A DNA stretch of 64,000 nucleotides, taken from assembly GCF_027359575.1 (NCBI RefSeq), contig NZ_CP114784.1:1549819-1613818 (forward strand), written 5' to 3'. The translations under genes and the position numbers were made by a program. Shown piece by piece: positions 8,305 to 17,648 of this stretch. Below the pieces are notes generated by a model that saw nothing but the letters and a program-made list of their open reading frames with translations, had not been told where the DNA came from and made no database searches. Within the stretch, counting starts at the first letter, position 1, and each line of letters opens with the position of its first letter. The stretch comes from Prochlorococcus marinus str. MIT 0917 (GTDB lineage: Bacteria > Cyanobacteriota > Cyanobacteriia > PCC-6307 > Cyanobiaceae).

Positions 8305-9423
8305 TTATCCGCCAAATGTCATGGGAAATGCCAATTTAAGTGAAGCAGTTACAAGTAAATTGACCAACGAAATAGGTAAAAGAAACTTCCATCCTAAATC
8401 AAGTAGTTGATCAATCCGAACTCTTGGAGTAGTCCATCTCAATAAGATTGCTAAAAAAACCAGTAAATAAGCCTTGAGGATTGTCATAACAATTCCAACA
8501 GACGCAGCAATAATTTGAACTAATGGATTATCAATTGAAAGTCCTATCAAAGATGCAAACCAATCAATTGAGATTGGAAAACCCCATCCTCCTAAGTAAA
8601 GAACCGAAACAAGTAAAGCAGATAAAACAAGGTTTATGTATCCAGCTAAGTAAAACAGAGCGAATTTCATACCTGCATACTCCGTTTGATAACCAGCTAC
8701 AAGTTCTTCTTCTGCCTCCGGCAAATCAAAAGGTAGTCTCTCGCATTCAGCTAATGCACAGATCCAAAAAATAATAAAACCTACTGGTTGTCGCCATATA
8801 TTCCAGCTAAGAAAACCAGCAGTATTTTGTTGCTCAACTATATCAACAGTGCTCAACGAATTACTCATCATAACTATGGCCAAAACCGCTAGTGCTAAAG
8901 GAATTTCATAACTAATTGATTGAGCGGCAGCTCTAAGTCCACCTAGCAAAGAATATTTATTATTAGAAGAGTAGCCACTCATCAGTAGACCAATAGGTTG
9001 AATACTACTAAGGGCAATCCACAAAAAGATTCCTATGCCTACATTGCTAATTAAAAGATTTTGACCAAAAGGAACAATTAACCAAGATAGAATTACCGGA
9101 ACTAAAACTAATATTGGACCAACTGTAAAAAGAACACTGTCTGCCCTTGCTGGAATAATGTCTTCTTTTACTAAAAGTTTCAAACCGTCTGCCATTGGCT
9201 GAAGAATACCAAGTGCACCTGCATATTCAGGTCCAATTCTCTGTTGAGCTGCTGCAGAGATTTTTCGTTCAAGCCAAACTGTTACTAATACACCAATTAC
9301 AGCTGACACCAAAACCAAAAGCATTGGAAGAGGTATCCATAGAAGATGTGCTAATTCATGAGATAAACCAAGGTTTTGAACACCTTGGGTGAAACTCATT
9401 TCAAGGTCTATACCTGAATTCAC
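8305..9423 (-). CDS. ndhA: NAD(P)H-quinone oxidoreductase subunit 1 (NdhA)
   Basis: NuoH-type membrane subunit that forms the quinone-binding junction between the peripheral and membrane arms of NDH-1. Family motifs include [20 protein letters not shown] (about 50-69), [15 protein letters not shown] and [19 protein letters not shown] (about 228-246), plus [14 protein letters not shown]. It has about eight hydrophobic helices in 372 residues, the normal length. It heads the ndhA-ndhI-ndhG-ndhE group, separated from ndhI by 111 bases. Confidence 0.97.
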   Translation of the reverse strand: MNSGIDLEMSFTQGVQNLGLSHELAHLLWIPLPMLLVLVSAVIGVLVTVWLERKISAAAQQRIGPEYAGALGILQPMADGLKLLVKEDIIPARADSVLFTVGPILVLVPVILSWLIVPFGQNLLISNVGIGIFLWIALSSIQPIGLLMSGYSSNNKYSLLGGLRAAAQSISYEIPLALAVLAIVMMSNSLSTVDIVEQQNTAGFLSWNIWRQPVGFIIFWICALAECERLPFDLPEAEEELVAGYQTEYAGMKFALFYLAGYINLVLSALLVSVLYLGGWGFPISIDWFASLIGLSIDNPLVQIIAASVGIVMTILKAYLLVFLAILLRWTTPRVRIDQLLDLGWKFLLPISLVNLLVTASLKLAFPMTFGG

Positions 9424-9498
9424 TTCTTATATTTATTCTATTAACAAGGTTAGTGTAATTTTGAATTAATTTTAAATTCGAAAAAAATAAATTTCAAA

Positions 9499-10728
9499 TT
9501 ATCTGTTCTCAAGTGGCTGCCAATTTCTGATTTTTGCTCCTTCATAAATTTGTGATGGTCTAAAAATTCTATTTGCTCCGAGTTGTTCTCTCCAGTGAGC
9601 CAACCAACCAGCAACTCTGGAAATCGCAAAAACTGGTGTGAACAAATCTCGAGGAATACCAAGCTTTCGGTAAACAAGTCCAGAATAAAAGTCAACATTT
9701 GGGAATATACCTTTTGGCCCCAATCTGGAAATAGCCTCTTCTTCAAGTGCTTTCGCTACTTCATACATTTCATCTTTACCGAATTCCAAGAAAAGTTCCT
9801 CTGCGAAGGCTTGTAAAATTGTTGCTCTTGGGTCTTTGACGCGATACTCCCTGTGCCCAAAGCCCATGATTTTCCTTTTTTCTTCAATTGCATTCTTGAG
9901 AAATAAAGATGCTTTATCGGGTCTTCCAATTTCTTCTAGCATTGCTATAACATCTTCATTTGCCCCTCCATGAAGAGGGCCAGCTAATGTCCCGACGGCA
10001 GAAGCTACTACAGCATAAGGATCAGTTAGTGTGCTGGCAGTTACTCTTGCGCTAAATGTACTCGCATTGAGACTGTGCTCGGCATGAAGAATTAAACATC
10101 TGTCGAAAACTCTTGCTGCAAGAGGATTTGGTACCCTCTCTGTGAGCATATAAAGGAAATTGGAAGAATAAGGCAAATCATCCTGGGGTTGAATTGGATC
10201 ATCTCCTTTTCTTATTTGCTCGAAAGCAGCAACCATAGTTGGAATTTTGGCAATCAACCTAACTACTGCGTCGTAGATATATTTTGGATCATCAATTGCT
10301 CTTCGAGAATAAAAGAGGCCCAAAGATGCAGCACTTGCTTGTAGAGCATCCATGGGATGCCCAGATTCTGGAAAACACTTGAGCATATCTCTGATTCGAA
10401 AGCTAACTCGTCTATGCATTTGAACGTCCTTTTCAAATTTTTGGAGCTCATTTTCATCAGGAAGTTCTCCCCATATCAAGAGAAATGCAGTTTCTAAAAA
10501 ACTACTTTTTTGGGCTAGCTCAGATATTGGATAACCTCTGTAATTCAGTCTTCCTTCTGTTCCATTGATTTCGCATATCCCTGAGTTGGTTACTGGAACC
10601 CCTTCCAAGCCTGGCTTTAAAACCAAATTAGTTGTCTTTTGTTCGTTATCTATGGCTTTAGCTCCTGCAAAATAATTTTCAACTTTAACTTTATTGTATA
10701 GAATTAAACTATATGTTGAATATAGCAC
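9499..10728 (-). CDS. gltA: Citrate synthase
   Basis: Condenses acetyl-CoA and oxaloacetate to citrate at the entry of the branch that supplies 2-oxoglutarate for ammonium assimilation. Catalytic regions are clear: RCLILHAEHSLNASTFSARV and GPLHGGANEDV, then MGFGHREYRVKDPRA. The conserved protein begins near LVLKPGLEGVP, so the GTG at 10728 gives an unusually long leader of about 35 residues. No ATG is available; a GCAGGAG sequence sits 8 bases before an ATA codon at 10651-10653 (AIDNEQ), so the true start is uncertain. It is 10 bases downstream of the DUF3352-like gene's start side on the same strand (that gene lies to its right in coordinates and reads first). Confidence 0.95.
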   Translation of the reverse strand: MLYSTYSLILYNKVKVENYFAGAKAIDNEQKTTNLVLKPGLEGVPVTNSGICEINGTEGRLNYRGYPISELAQKSSFLETAFLLIWGELPDENELQKFEKDVQMHRRVSFRIRDMLKCFPESGHPMDALQASAASLGLFYSRRAIDDPKYIYDAVVRLIAKIPTMVAAFEQIRKGDDPIQPQDDLPYSSNFLYMLTERVPNPLAARVFDRCLILHAEHSLNASTFSARVTASTLTDPYAVVASAVGTLAGPLHGGANEDVIAMLEEIGRPDKASLFLKNAIEEKRKIMGFGHREYRVKDPRATILQAFAEELFLEFGKDEMYEVAKALEEEAISRLGPKGIFPNVDFYSGLVYRKLGIPRDLFTPVFAISRVAGWLAHWREQLGANRIFRPSQIYEGAKIRNWQPLENR

Positions 10729-10738
10729 TTTAAACTTT

Positions 10739-12328
10739 TTATGAACTTGTTTTTAAGTTGATTTTAACTTTGATGAAGTCTGGATAATTAATGGTAGGAA
10801 CTGCAATAGATATATCAATACTCTTAGGGGGAGAGAGTTCGTTGCCTAGCATAGTTTTAAATAATATATATGGATAGAAATTATTTAAAATTCTCTTAGT
10901 TTTTTCTTCTCCTAAATGTATTTTGAGTACATCATCAAAATCATTAAGTTCATCTACCTTGTTTTCATTATCTGAATAATTTTTTAAGTAATTTTTCTTA
11001 TCAAAATTTGAAATAGATGATAAGTTTTGACTCCAAATGTAATTCTCTTCATCTTCTTGAATAATTGCCTCAATGTTTTCTTTTAGCTCATATTTTTCAT
11101 TTTCATTTGCACTTATTTTTGACCAAACCTCTAGCTTCCTATTTTTAAAATCTATATTTGAATGTAAAAAGTTCTCTTTTTTTAGAATTTCACTTATCTC
11201 TATTTTACTTGCATCAGTTTTACTATTTATAACTAACCATTCTTTATCATTTATCCAAATTAAATTTCCTTTAGAGTTGTCAAGAATTTTTTTGAAAAGA
11301 GTTGAGTTATCGTAGGTTGTTGATTCTTTAATAAGAGACGCTATAAGCTTTTGATATGGATGGCTAGAATCTTCCCTGAAATACTGATTGGGATTATCAA
11401 CTAATATTAAATCTTTATGCAATTCAGATTCTTTTTGTATTTCAATGAAATTATAATTAATATCTTTAACTGGCATTTTAGTTTTAACATCATAATTTAC
11501 TATCCCTTCTATGTATAAATTATTTTTATCTAAATTTGCAGATGATATTAAATTATCGATTTCATTTATCTCAAATAAATTTTCTTCTTGACCTATCAGA
11601 TTTAAAATCTTCTTTGGAGATACTTCTAATAATAATAAACCGTCTTTAAGATTATCCTTTAATTGAATATTCTTATACTCTTTTTTTGCATCTAATATAT
11701 TGCTATCTATTTTCTCCATTGAAGACTTTATGATTTGCGGATTGGATGCAATTAAAATATTATCTTTATCATTAGCAAAGTAAATTGAATTAGTTGAATT
11801 GATTTTTTTTGAAATTATTTGTGCAGTTGATGAGCTTATTTTATTGCTTATTTTGTAACTATTATCAATAAGTTGTGAGCCTAAAATAGATTCTAATTCT
11901 TTTTCAATATTTACATCTTCTTTGATTGCTAAGACCATAATCCAATCATTTAGAGTTTTGTTGTTTGAGTCTAATAAAGCAAAGCTTCCGTAATCCCCTA
12001 CCCATTTTGAGATGTCTTTTGCAAAATCAAGACTAATTAATTTAAAAGAAGAATCTCTAATGAAACTTATTTTTTTATTTATAGTATGTTTACTAACTTT
12101 ATCTTGATAATTTTCTATATGGCTTGTAAGTGTATCTGGATTTAGTTTCCAGTGAAAAATCAGATCAGTATTTCTTGGTATATATTTTGATGAAGACGGA
12201 GCATTAAATGATTGTCCTATGGACTTAGGAATTCGCTTTAGATGATTGTTGCGCCAGATAAATATCCCGGTGAAAATTGATAAAATTATTATTCCTAATA
12301 TTAAAAAATAGGATAGACGTGATTTCAT
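10739..12328 (-). CDS. Membrane-anchored DUF3352-like protein, function unknown
   Basis: 529 residues with one N-terminal hydrophobic helix (about 5-25, LSYFLILGIIILSIFTGIFI) followed by a long polar domain, so probably anchored in the membrane with the bulk outside the cytoplasm. The start of the soluble part (YIPRNTDLIFHWKLNPD) and the alternation of short strands resemble cyanobacterial DUF3352 proteins, whose role is not known. The sequence is extremely rich in Lys, Asn, Ile, Ser and Asp, typical of fast-drifting genes in AT-rich genomes. It precedes gltA by 10 bases and could share its transcript. Family assignment is by resemblance only. Confidence 0.75.
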   Translation of the reverse strand: MKSRLSYFLILGIIILSIFTGIFIWRNNHLKRIPKSIGQSFNAPSSSKYIPRNTDLIFHWKLNPDTLTSHIENYQDKVSKHTINKKISFIRDSSFKLISLDFAKDISKWVGDYGSFALLDSNNKTLNDWIMVLAIKEDVNIEKELESILGSQLIDNSYKISNKISSSTAQIISKKINSTNSIYFANDKDNILIASNPQIIKSSMEKIDSNILDAKKEYKNIQLKDNLKDGLLLLEVSPKKILNLIGQEENLFEINEIDNLISSANLDKNNLYIEGIVNYDVKTKMPVKDINYNFIEIQKESELHKDLILVDNPNQYFREDSSHPYQKLIASLIKESTTYDNSTLFKKILDNSKGNLIWINDKEWLVINSKTDASKIEISEILKKENFLHSNIDFKNRKLEVWSKISANENEKYELKENIEAIIQEDEENYIWSQNLSSISNFDKKNYLKNYSDNENKVDELNDFDDVLKIHLGEEKTKRILNNFYPYILFKTMLGNELSPPKSIDISIAVPTINYPDFIKVKINLKTSS

Positions 12329-12392
12329 TTTTTTATTAATTAAGCATTTGTATACTTTTTGAGATTTGATAACATAAACTTTAATCTTTACT

Positions 12393-12398
12393 TATAAT
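12393..12398 (+). promoter_or_regulatory. -10 box for the rhodanese gene (leaderless mRNA predicted)
   Basis: A perfect TATAAT ends 7 bases before the ATG at 12406. Transcription would start at or next to the A of the ATG, so the mRNA would be leaderless, which agrees with the absence of any purine-rich ribosome-binding site. No good -35 box is found at 16-18 bases. Confidence 0.5.
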
Positions 12399-12405
12399 CT
12401 CAAAT

Positions 12406-12762
12406 ATGAATCATAATGTTCCTTTAAATATATCTCCAAAAGAGTTAAATAAAATCTTAGAAGATCATTCTTCTGAAAAACCATTTATCGTAGATGTGAG
12501 GGAGGATAATGAAATTGCTATTGCTTCATTTTCATTTTCAGTATTACATCTTCCTTTGAGTAAGTATGCAAACTGGTCAGCGAAAATAGGAGAACTGTTA
12601 CCGAAGGATCAGCCTATTGTTGTTGTCTGTCATGCGGGTGTGAGAAGTTTGAATTTTGGTATTTGGCTTTTAGAACAAGGAATAAATAAAAGTGTTTGGA
12701 ATCTTGTCGGGGGAATAGATGCTTGGAGTACTGATGTTGATCAATCTGTTCCAAGGTACTAA
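12406..12762 (+). CDS. Rhodanese-domain sulfurtransferase-like protein
   Basis: Single rhodanese domain of 118 residues, a fold that carries a persulfide on an active-site Cys. The domain start (FIVDVREDNEI, 27-37) and active loop CHAGVRS (C75) are intact; the six-residue loop fits sulfurtransferases rather than phosphatases. The physiological acceptor is unknown. It converges on trpB with 16 bases between the stops. The gene seems to be transcribed from a TATAAT very close to the ATG. Confidence 0.9.
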   Translation: MNHNVPLNISPKELNKILEDHSSEKPFIVDVREDNEIAIASFSFSVLHLPLSKYANWSAKIGELLPKDQPIVVVCHAGVRSLNFGIWLLEQGINKSVWNLVGGIDAWSTDVDQSVPRY

Positions 12763-12778
12763 TAAAAGGAAGTTTACT

Positions 12779-14032
12779 TTATATTTTTGATCCTAGTTTT
12801 TCAGCAACTGTATTTACATCTTTATCTCCTCTACCAGAGCAGTTAATGATAATTTCAGTATTATGACTTAGATTTGGGCAAAGTTTTTCGAGATAGGCAA
12901 AGGCATGAGCAGTCTCAAGCGCAGGAATAATACCTTCCAATTTACTAACTAATTGCAGAGCTTCTATGGCTTCAGTATCAGTAACAGCTGCATATTCAGC
13001 ACGTCCAATTTCTTTTAAGTAACTATGTTCTGGTCCAACTCCTGGATAATCAAGACCTGCGCTAATGGAATGCGCCTCCTCAACTTGCCCATCTTTGTCT
13101 TGTAATAAGAGACTCATGGCTCCATGAAGAACTCCTATCCTTCCTTCAGTAATCGTCGCTGCATGTCGACCAGTTTCGACTCCATCTCCAGCAGCTTCAA
13201 CCCCAATCATTCGTACACTTTTGTCTTCAACAAAAGAATGGAAAAGGCCCATCGCATTCGATCCGCCACCAACACAAGCTAAAAGAACATCGGGGGACCT
13301 CCCAAAAGCTTCTTTGCATTGTTGCTTTGTTTCTTCTCCAATAACTGCGTGAAAATCTCTTACCAACATTGGATATGGATGTGGCCCCGCAACTGAACCG
13401 AGAATATAGTGAGTTGTTTCAACATTAGTAACCCAATCTCGAATAGCTTCGCTGGTTGCATCTTTGAGTGTTGCAGTTCCACTAGTTACTTGTCTCACGG
13501 AAGCTCCAAGCAATTGCATTCGGAACACATTTAAGGCTTGTCTTCGCATATCTTCTCTACCCATATAAATAATGCATTCCAATCCAAAACGAGCGCAGAC
13601 TGTCGCAGTTGCAACTCCATGCTGTCCCGCTCCAGTTTCGGCAATAATTCTTTTTTTTCCCATCCGTATGGCAAGGAGAGCTTGCCCAAGTGCATTATTT
13701 ATTTTGTGAGCACCTGTGTGATTTAAATCTTCTCTTTTAAGCCAAATCCTTGGCCCTTTTAATGTATTTTTTCTGTAATGTTCAGTTAATCTTGTAGCTT
13801 CATAAAGCGGAGTGGATCTTCCTACATAAGTTTTGAGTAAATGATTCAGTTCTGAATTGAATGAAGAATCTTTCCATGCTTCTTTAGCAGCATGCTCTAA
13901 TTCAATAAGTGCAGGTATTAAAGTTTCAGGAACATATTGCCCCCCGTACTTACCAAATCGACCGAGAGCATTTGGCCTTGTTAATGGAGATAAATCCGAA
14001 TCTTTAAATTGTTTTGAGAGTGTACCTGTCAC
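12779..14032 (-). CDS. trpB: Tryptophan synthase beta chain
   Basis: PLP enzyme joining indole and serine into tryptophan, working with TrpA. The PLP lysine lies in [13 protein letters not shown] (K110), and the phosphate-binding loop is [23 protein letters not shown] at 26-38 is the usual TrpB1 N-terminus. Length 417 residues is normal. trpA is elsewhere, as is common in cyanobacteria with scattered trp genes. It is divergent from the SUI1 gene with a 40-base gap. Confidence 0.98.
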   Translation of the reverse strand: MTGTLSKQFKDSDLSPLTRPNALGRFGKYGGQYVPETLIPALIELEHAAKEAWKDSSFNSELNHLLKTYVGRSTPLYEATRLTEHYRKNTLKGPRIWLKREDLNHTGAHKINNALGQALLAIRMGKKRIIAETGAGQHGVATATVCARFGLECIIYMGREDMRRQALNVFRMQLLGASVRQVTSGTATLKDATSEAIRDWVTNVETTHYILGSVAGPHPYPMLVRDFHAVIGEETKQQCKEAFGRSPDVLLACVGGGSNAMGLFHSFVEDKSVRMIGVEAAGDGVETGRHAATITEGRIGVLHGAMSLLLQDKDGQVEEAHSISAGLDYPGVGPEHSYLKEIGRAEYAAVTDTEAIEALQLVSKLEGIIPALETAHAFAYLEKLCPNLSHNTEIIINCSGRGDKDVNTVAEKLGSKI

Positions 14033-14072
14033 CTTAGATTAAGAAAATAGTTACCAGCCAAAACACAAGAAA

Positions 14073-14396
14073 ATGTCCAAAGGTGGCTGGAGTGAATTCA
14101 ATGACCCTCTTAAGAGAATAGGGAATAACACTCAAAATAGTGTTACTCCTAAAGGAAAGCGACAAGTTCGACTAGAAAGAACTCGATCTGGAAAGAAAGG
14201 AAAACTTGTGACTGTTATTAAAGGACTTGAATTAAAGCCAGTAGAGGCAAAAAAAATTCTTAAGAATTTAAAAATAGCTTGCGGAACAGGAGGAGCTTTG
14301 AAAGGTGACTCCTTAGAGTTACAAGGAGATCACATATCAAAAGCTCAAGAATTTCTTTTTCAGCAGGGTTTTAGGCCAAAACAGAGTGGAGGTTAA
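14073..14396 (+). CDS. SUI1/eIF1-like translation factor (YciH family)
   Basis: Small basic protein of 107 residues with the SUI1 fold. The segment VTVIKGLELKPVEAKKILKNLK followed by ACGTGGALKGDSLELQGDH is the family signature in two parts, and the C-terminus FLFQQGFRPKQSGG matches. Bacterial YciH influences start-site fidelity in vitro; its role in cyanobacteria is not established. The N-terminal 30 residues are polar and probably disordered. cysC follows 52 bases downstream. Confidence 0.93.
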   Translation: MSKGGWSEFNDPLKRIGNNTQNSVTPKGKRQVRLERTRSGKKGKLVTVIKGLELKPVEAKKILKNLKIACGTGGALKGDSLELQGDHISKAQEFLFQQGFRPKQSGG

Positions 14397-14448
14397 GAAT
14401 AAACTGTGTCGATCAACATGGAGAATAGTTAACAATTAGTCTGAATTC

Positions 14449-15084
14449 ATGGAACAAAAATCTAAAAGTCCTCTATCAAAAGCCACAAATATAGTTTGGC
14501 ATCAATCTTCAGTTGATAGGGAGGCTAGATCTCAGCAAAGAGGACATCGCAGTGCAATACTTTGGTTTACAGGTCTATCTGGTTCCGGGAAAAGCACGCT
14601 AGCCAATGCAGTCAATGTAGCTTTACACAAAAATGGTTATTCCACTTATGTGTTAGATGGTGACAACATCAGACATGGTTTATGCAAAGATTTAGGATTT
14701 TCTGATGTTGATAGAGAAGAAAATATTAGAAGAATTGGCGAAGTATCTAAATTGTTTCTTGACGCTGGAATAATTGTTTTAACTGCATTCGTATCACCAT
14801 TTAGAGTCGATCGCGATAATGCAAGAGCATTAGTTGGAGACAATGACTTTATAGAAATATATTGTTCAGCTGATTTAGGGGTTTGTGAAACAAGAGATAC
14901 AAAAGGACTTTATGCCAAGGCAAGAAATGGAGAAATCAAGGAATTTACTGGAATCTCAAGTCCTTATGAAGATCCTCAGTCTCCAGAATTGACAATTGAT
15001 ACTGGAAATCTAGAGATTGATAAATGTGTAGACATAGTTACTCAATTGCTTGTGAAGAAAAAGATTATTTCAAAAATTTCTTAG
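14449..15084 (+). CDS. cysC: Adenylylsulfate (APS) kinase
   Basis: Phosphorylates APS to PAPS for sulfate assimilation. Walker A is GLSGSGKST (42-50), followed by [29 protein letters not shown] in pieces, which contains the APS-binding DGDN and RHGL elements, and [24 protein letters not shown] near the C-terminus. At 211 residues it is a stand-alone kinase without a fused sulfurylase. It is convergent with purE, with 26 bases between. Confidence 0.97.
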   Translation: MEQKSKSPLSKATNIVWHQSSVDREARSQQRGHRSAILWFTGLSGSGKSTLANAVNVALHKNGYSTYVLDGDNIRHGLCKDLGFSDVDREENIRRIGEVSKLFLDAGIIVLTAFVSPFRVDRDNARALVGDNDFIEIYCSADLGVCETRDTKGLYAKARNGEIKEFTGISSPYEDPQSPELTIDTGNLEIDKCVDIVTQLLVKKKIISKIS

Positions 15085-15110
15085 TAAATGATTAATGAAT
15101 TTCATCTTTA

Positions 15111-15647
15111 TTACATTTTTTCTAGATACGTTTTGGCACCAATCTCTTTAAGTCTTTGATCTTTTTTTACGACAAGGTCGTGAAGCTCAGATCTGTAGAC
15201 TTTTAATTTATTAGTCAATTCAGTATTGTTAATAGCCAAAATTTGAGTAGCTAAAAGTCCAGCATTTAGGCCTCCTTCAATAGCAACCGTTGCTACTGGG
15301 ATGCCTGAGGGCATTTGCAAGATTGAATACATAGAATCTATTCCTGCAAGCGCCTTGCTTTTGACTGGGACACCTATCACTGGAAGGGTGGTAAGTGATG
15401 CGATCATTCCGGGTAAATGAGCAGCTCCTCCAGCCCCCGCAATTATGACTCCAAAACCATTGGATTCTGCCATTTGAGCAAAATCCATCATTTCTTTTGG
15501 AGTTCTATGAGCAGATAAGATCCTTACTTCATTAGATATGCCAAATTGATCTAGAATTGTAACCGCAGGCTGAAGAGTTTTAAGATCTGAATCACTACCC
15601 ATCACTACTGCCACTTCCTTAAATGTATTGGCTTCAGTTAAAGACAA
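15111..15647 (-). CDS. purE: N5-carboxyaminoimidazole ribonucleotide mutase (PurE)
   Basis: Step 6 of purine synthesis, rearranging N5-CAIR to CAIR. Motifs VVMGSDSDLKTLQPA (N-terminus), SAHRTPKEMMDFA with the catalytic His, and IAGAGGAAHLPGMIA are diagnostic of the class I mutase. Length 178 residues is normal. It is divergent from nagA with a 79-base gap. Confidence 0.98.
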   Translation of the reverse strand: MSLTEANTFKEVAVVMGSDSDLKTLQPAVTILDQFGISNEVRILSAHRTPKEMMDFAQMAESNGFGVIIAGAGGAAHLPGMIASLTTLPVIGVPVKSKALAGIDSMYSILQMPSGIPVATVAIEGGLNAGLLATQILAINNTELTNKLKVYRSELHDLVVKKDQRLKEIGAKTYLEKM

Positions 15648-15726
15648 TTCTCAATTTTATAAATCTCATACTTAATAATGCCAATTATTTATCAATCCTG
15701 CATTAATTATTTTTAGTTTTTAAGAA

Positions 15727-16887
15727 ATGAGAAAAATTACAAACATAAAATTACCTCAACCAGATAAAAGCGAAGATGAAAATAATTTATTCTCACTAGT
15801 TTTAGATGAAAATGGGATTATTCTCTCGATTGATAAAAGTTCTAATAGGAAATCTATTTATGAAGAAGATTGGTGTGGTGATTGGCTAAGTCCAAGAGCG
15901 ATTGATCTTCAAATAAATGGAGGTTTAGGGATCTCATTTACAGATTTAAATTTTAACAAAATACCTAAATTATTAACATTGCTTGATCAACTTTGGCTTG
16001 ATGGTATTGAAGGAATTTGTCCAACTTTTGTGAGTTGTTCTCGAGATCAATTCCAATTAGGAATGAAGGTCTTAAAGGAAACTAAAAAATATACTTCTAT
16101 AAATAGATGTCGACTACTTGGTGCTCATATGGAAGGACCTTTTTTATGTGAATCATATTCTGGAGCACATGATATAGATAGTATTTGTAAGCCAAGTATT
16201 TCTGCTTTAAATGAGAGAATAAAGGGATTTGAAGATGAAATAGCATTGATGACGTTGGCTCCAGAATTAAAAGGTTCTTTTGATGTCATTTCTCGTCTAA
16301 GAGAATTAAATATCTTGGTTTCAATGGGACATTCTTCAGCTGATTTTGATTCGGCGATGAATGCTTTTAACGATGGAGTGAAAATGGTTACACATACTTT
16401 TAATGCAATGAAAGGTTTGCATCATCGAGCTATTGGTCCTATTGGGGCGGCTATAAGAAGAGACGATGTCTTCCTAGGACTCATTGCTGATGGTGTTCAT
16501 GTTCATGCAGATATGATTAGGTTTTTAAAGATACTTGCACCAAAGCAAATTGTCTTAGTTAGTGATGCAATATCAGCTTATGGTTTAGGAGATGGTTCGT
16601 TTAATTGGGACAAACGCTTGATAAAAGTAGAAAATGGTTTATGCAGACTTCCAAATGAAACCATTGCAGGATCCACTTTGCCTTTACTAGATGCATGCAA
16701 AAAAATAGCTCATTGGATTAATGATCCTTCTGCTGCTATTTGGATGGCAACAATTGCTCCACGTTTGGTATTAAGTCAGAACAAAATGAATTCAAAATCT
16801 TTTTTTATTGGAAAAAATATGCAATCTTTACTTCGATGGAAAATTAATTCTTGTAATCATCAGTTGTCTTGGCATTTGGCTGCGTAA
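15727..16887 (+). CDS. nagA: N-acetylglucosamine-6-phosphate deacetylase
   Basis: Amidohydrolase-superfamily enzyme that removes acetate from GlcNAc-6-P, used in amino-sugar or cell-wall recycling. Family motifs are visible: AIDLQINGGLG (about 58-68), AHMEGPFL with the metal Glu (near 137), VSMGHSSADF, HTFNAMKGLHHR and LVSDAISAYGLG with the catalytic Asp. Length 386 fits. No nagB or sugar phosphotransferase gene is adjacent; it is followed 28 bases later by chlM, with which it may be co-transcribed without a functional link. Confidence 0.94.
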   Translation: MRKITNIKLPQPDKSEDENNLFSLVLDENGIILSIDKSSNRKSIYEEDWCGDWLSPRAIDLQINGGLGISFTDLNFNKIPKLLTLLDQLWLDGIEGICPTFVSCSRDQFQLGMKVLKETKKYTSINRCRLLGAHMEGPFLCESYSGAHDIDSICKPSISALNERIKGFEDEIALMTLAPELKGSFDVISRLRELNILVSMGHSSADFDSAMNAFNDGVKMVTHTFNAMKGLHHRAIGPIGAAIRRDDVFLGLIADGVHVHADMIRFLKILAPKQIVLVSDAISAYGLGDGSFNWDKRLIKVENGLCRLPNETIAGSTLPLLDACKKIAHWINDPSAAIWMATIAPRLVLSQNKMNSKSFFIGKNMQSLLRWKINSCNHQLSWHLAA

Positions 16888-16915
16888 GATTGGTAAGAGG
16901 TAATTATCTGATTAA

Positions 16916-17617
16916 ATGACAACGCAAATTGAGAACAGTGAAAAGGCGGAAGTCACTGAATATTTTAATGGGACTGGATTTGATAGATGGAATCGAATAT
17001 ATAGCGAAAGTGATGATGTCAATAAAGTGCAAAAAAATATAAGGATAGGTCACCAAAAGACAGTTGACGATGTCATTAGTTGGTTGAAAGAGTATGACAA
17101 TATAAAGGATAAAAGTTTCTGTGATGCTGGCTGCGGTGTTGGTAGTTTAAGTATTCCATTGGCAAAATTGGGTGCCAAATCGATTCATTTAAGTGATATT
17201 TCTGAAGCTATGATCAATGAGACAAAAAGCAGGGCAAAGGAAGCAGGTTTGGACTTAAATATGCTGAATTTTCGAACATCTGATTTAGAGAATTTAAAAG
17301 GTTCATTTAATACAGTTATTTGCTTGGATGTTTTCATTCACTACCCTCAGCAGGAGGCTGAGGCAATGGTGAAACATCTCTGTCAATTATCTGATGAGAG
17401 ATTAATTGTTAGCTTTGCTCCTTATACTCCTTTACTAGCCCTTTTGAAAGGCATTGGTCAGCTATTCCCTGGACCAAGTAAAACCACTAGGGCCTATACA
17501 TTAAGGGAGACTGGAATTATCGAAGCTGCAAAGCAATCTGGCTTTAGAGTGGTCAAAAGCAAGTTAAATCAAGCTCCTTTCTATTTTTCTAAATTAATAG
17601 AATTTGTGAAATCTTAG
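16916..17617 (+). CDS. chlM: Magnesium-protoporphyrin O-methyltransferase
   Basis: Methylates Mg-protoporphyrin IX with S-adenosylmethionine in chlorophyll synthesis. The SAM-binding glycine motif is FCDAGCGVGSLSIPLAKLG (about 71-89) and motif II/III is VICLDVFIHYPQ. The N-terminus YFNGTGFDRWNRIY (about 18-31) and the C-terminal FYFSKLIEFVK are typical for ChlM/BchM. Length is 233 residues. It is convergent with the Rre1-like regulator with 31 bases between. Confidence 0.96.
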   Translation: MTTQIENSEKAEVTEYFNGTGFDRWNRIYSESDDVNKVQKNIRIGHQKTVDDVISWLKEYDNIKDKSFCDAGCGVGSLSIPLAKLGAKSIHLSDISEAMINETKSRAKEAGLDLNMLNFRTSDLENLKGSFNTVICLDVFIHYPQQEAEAMVKHLCQLSDERLIVSFAPYTPLLALLKGIGQLFPGPSKTTRAYTLRETGIIEAAKQSGFRVVKSKLNQAPFYFSKLIEFVKS

Positions 17618-17648
17618 AGAAATAAAATTTTTATTTTTAAAGAAATAT

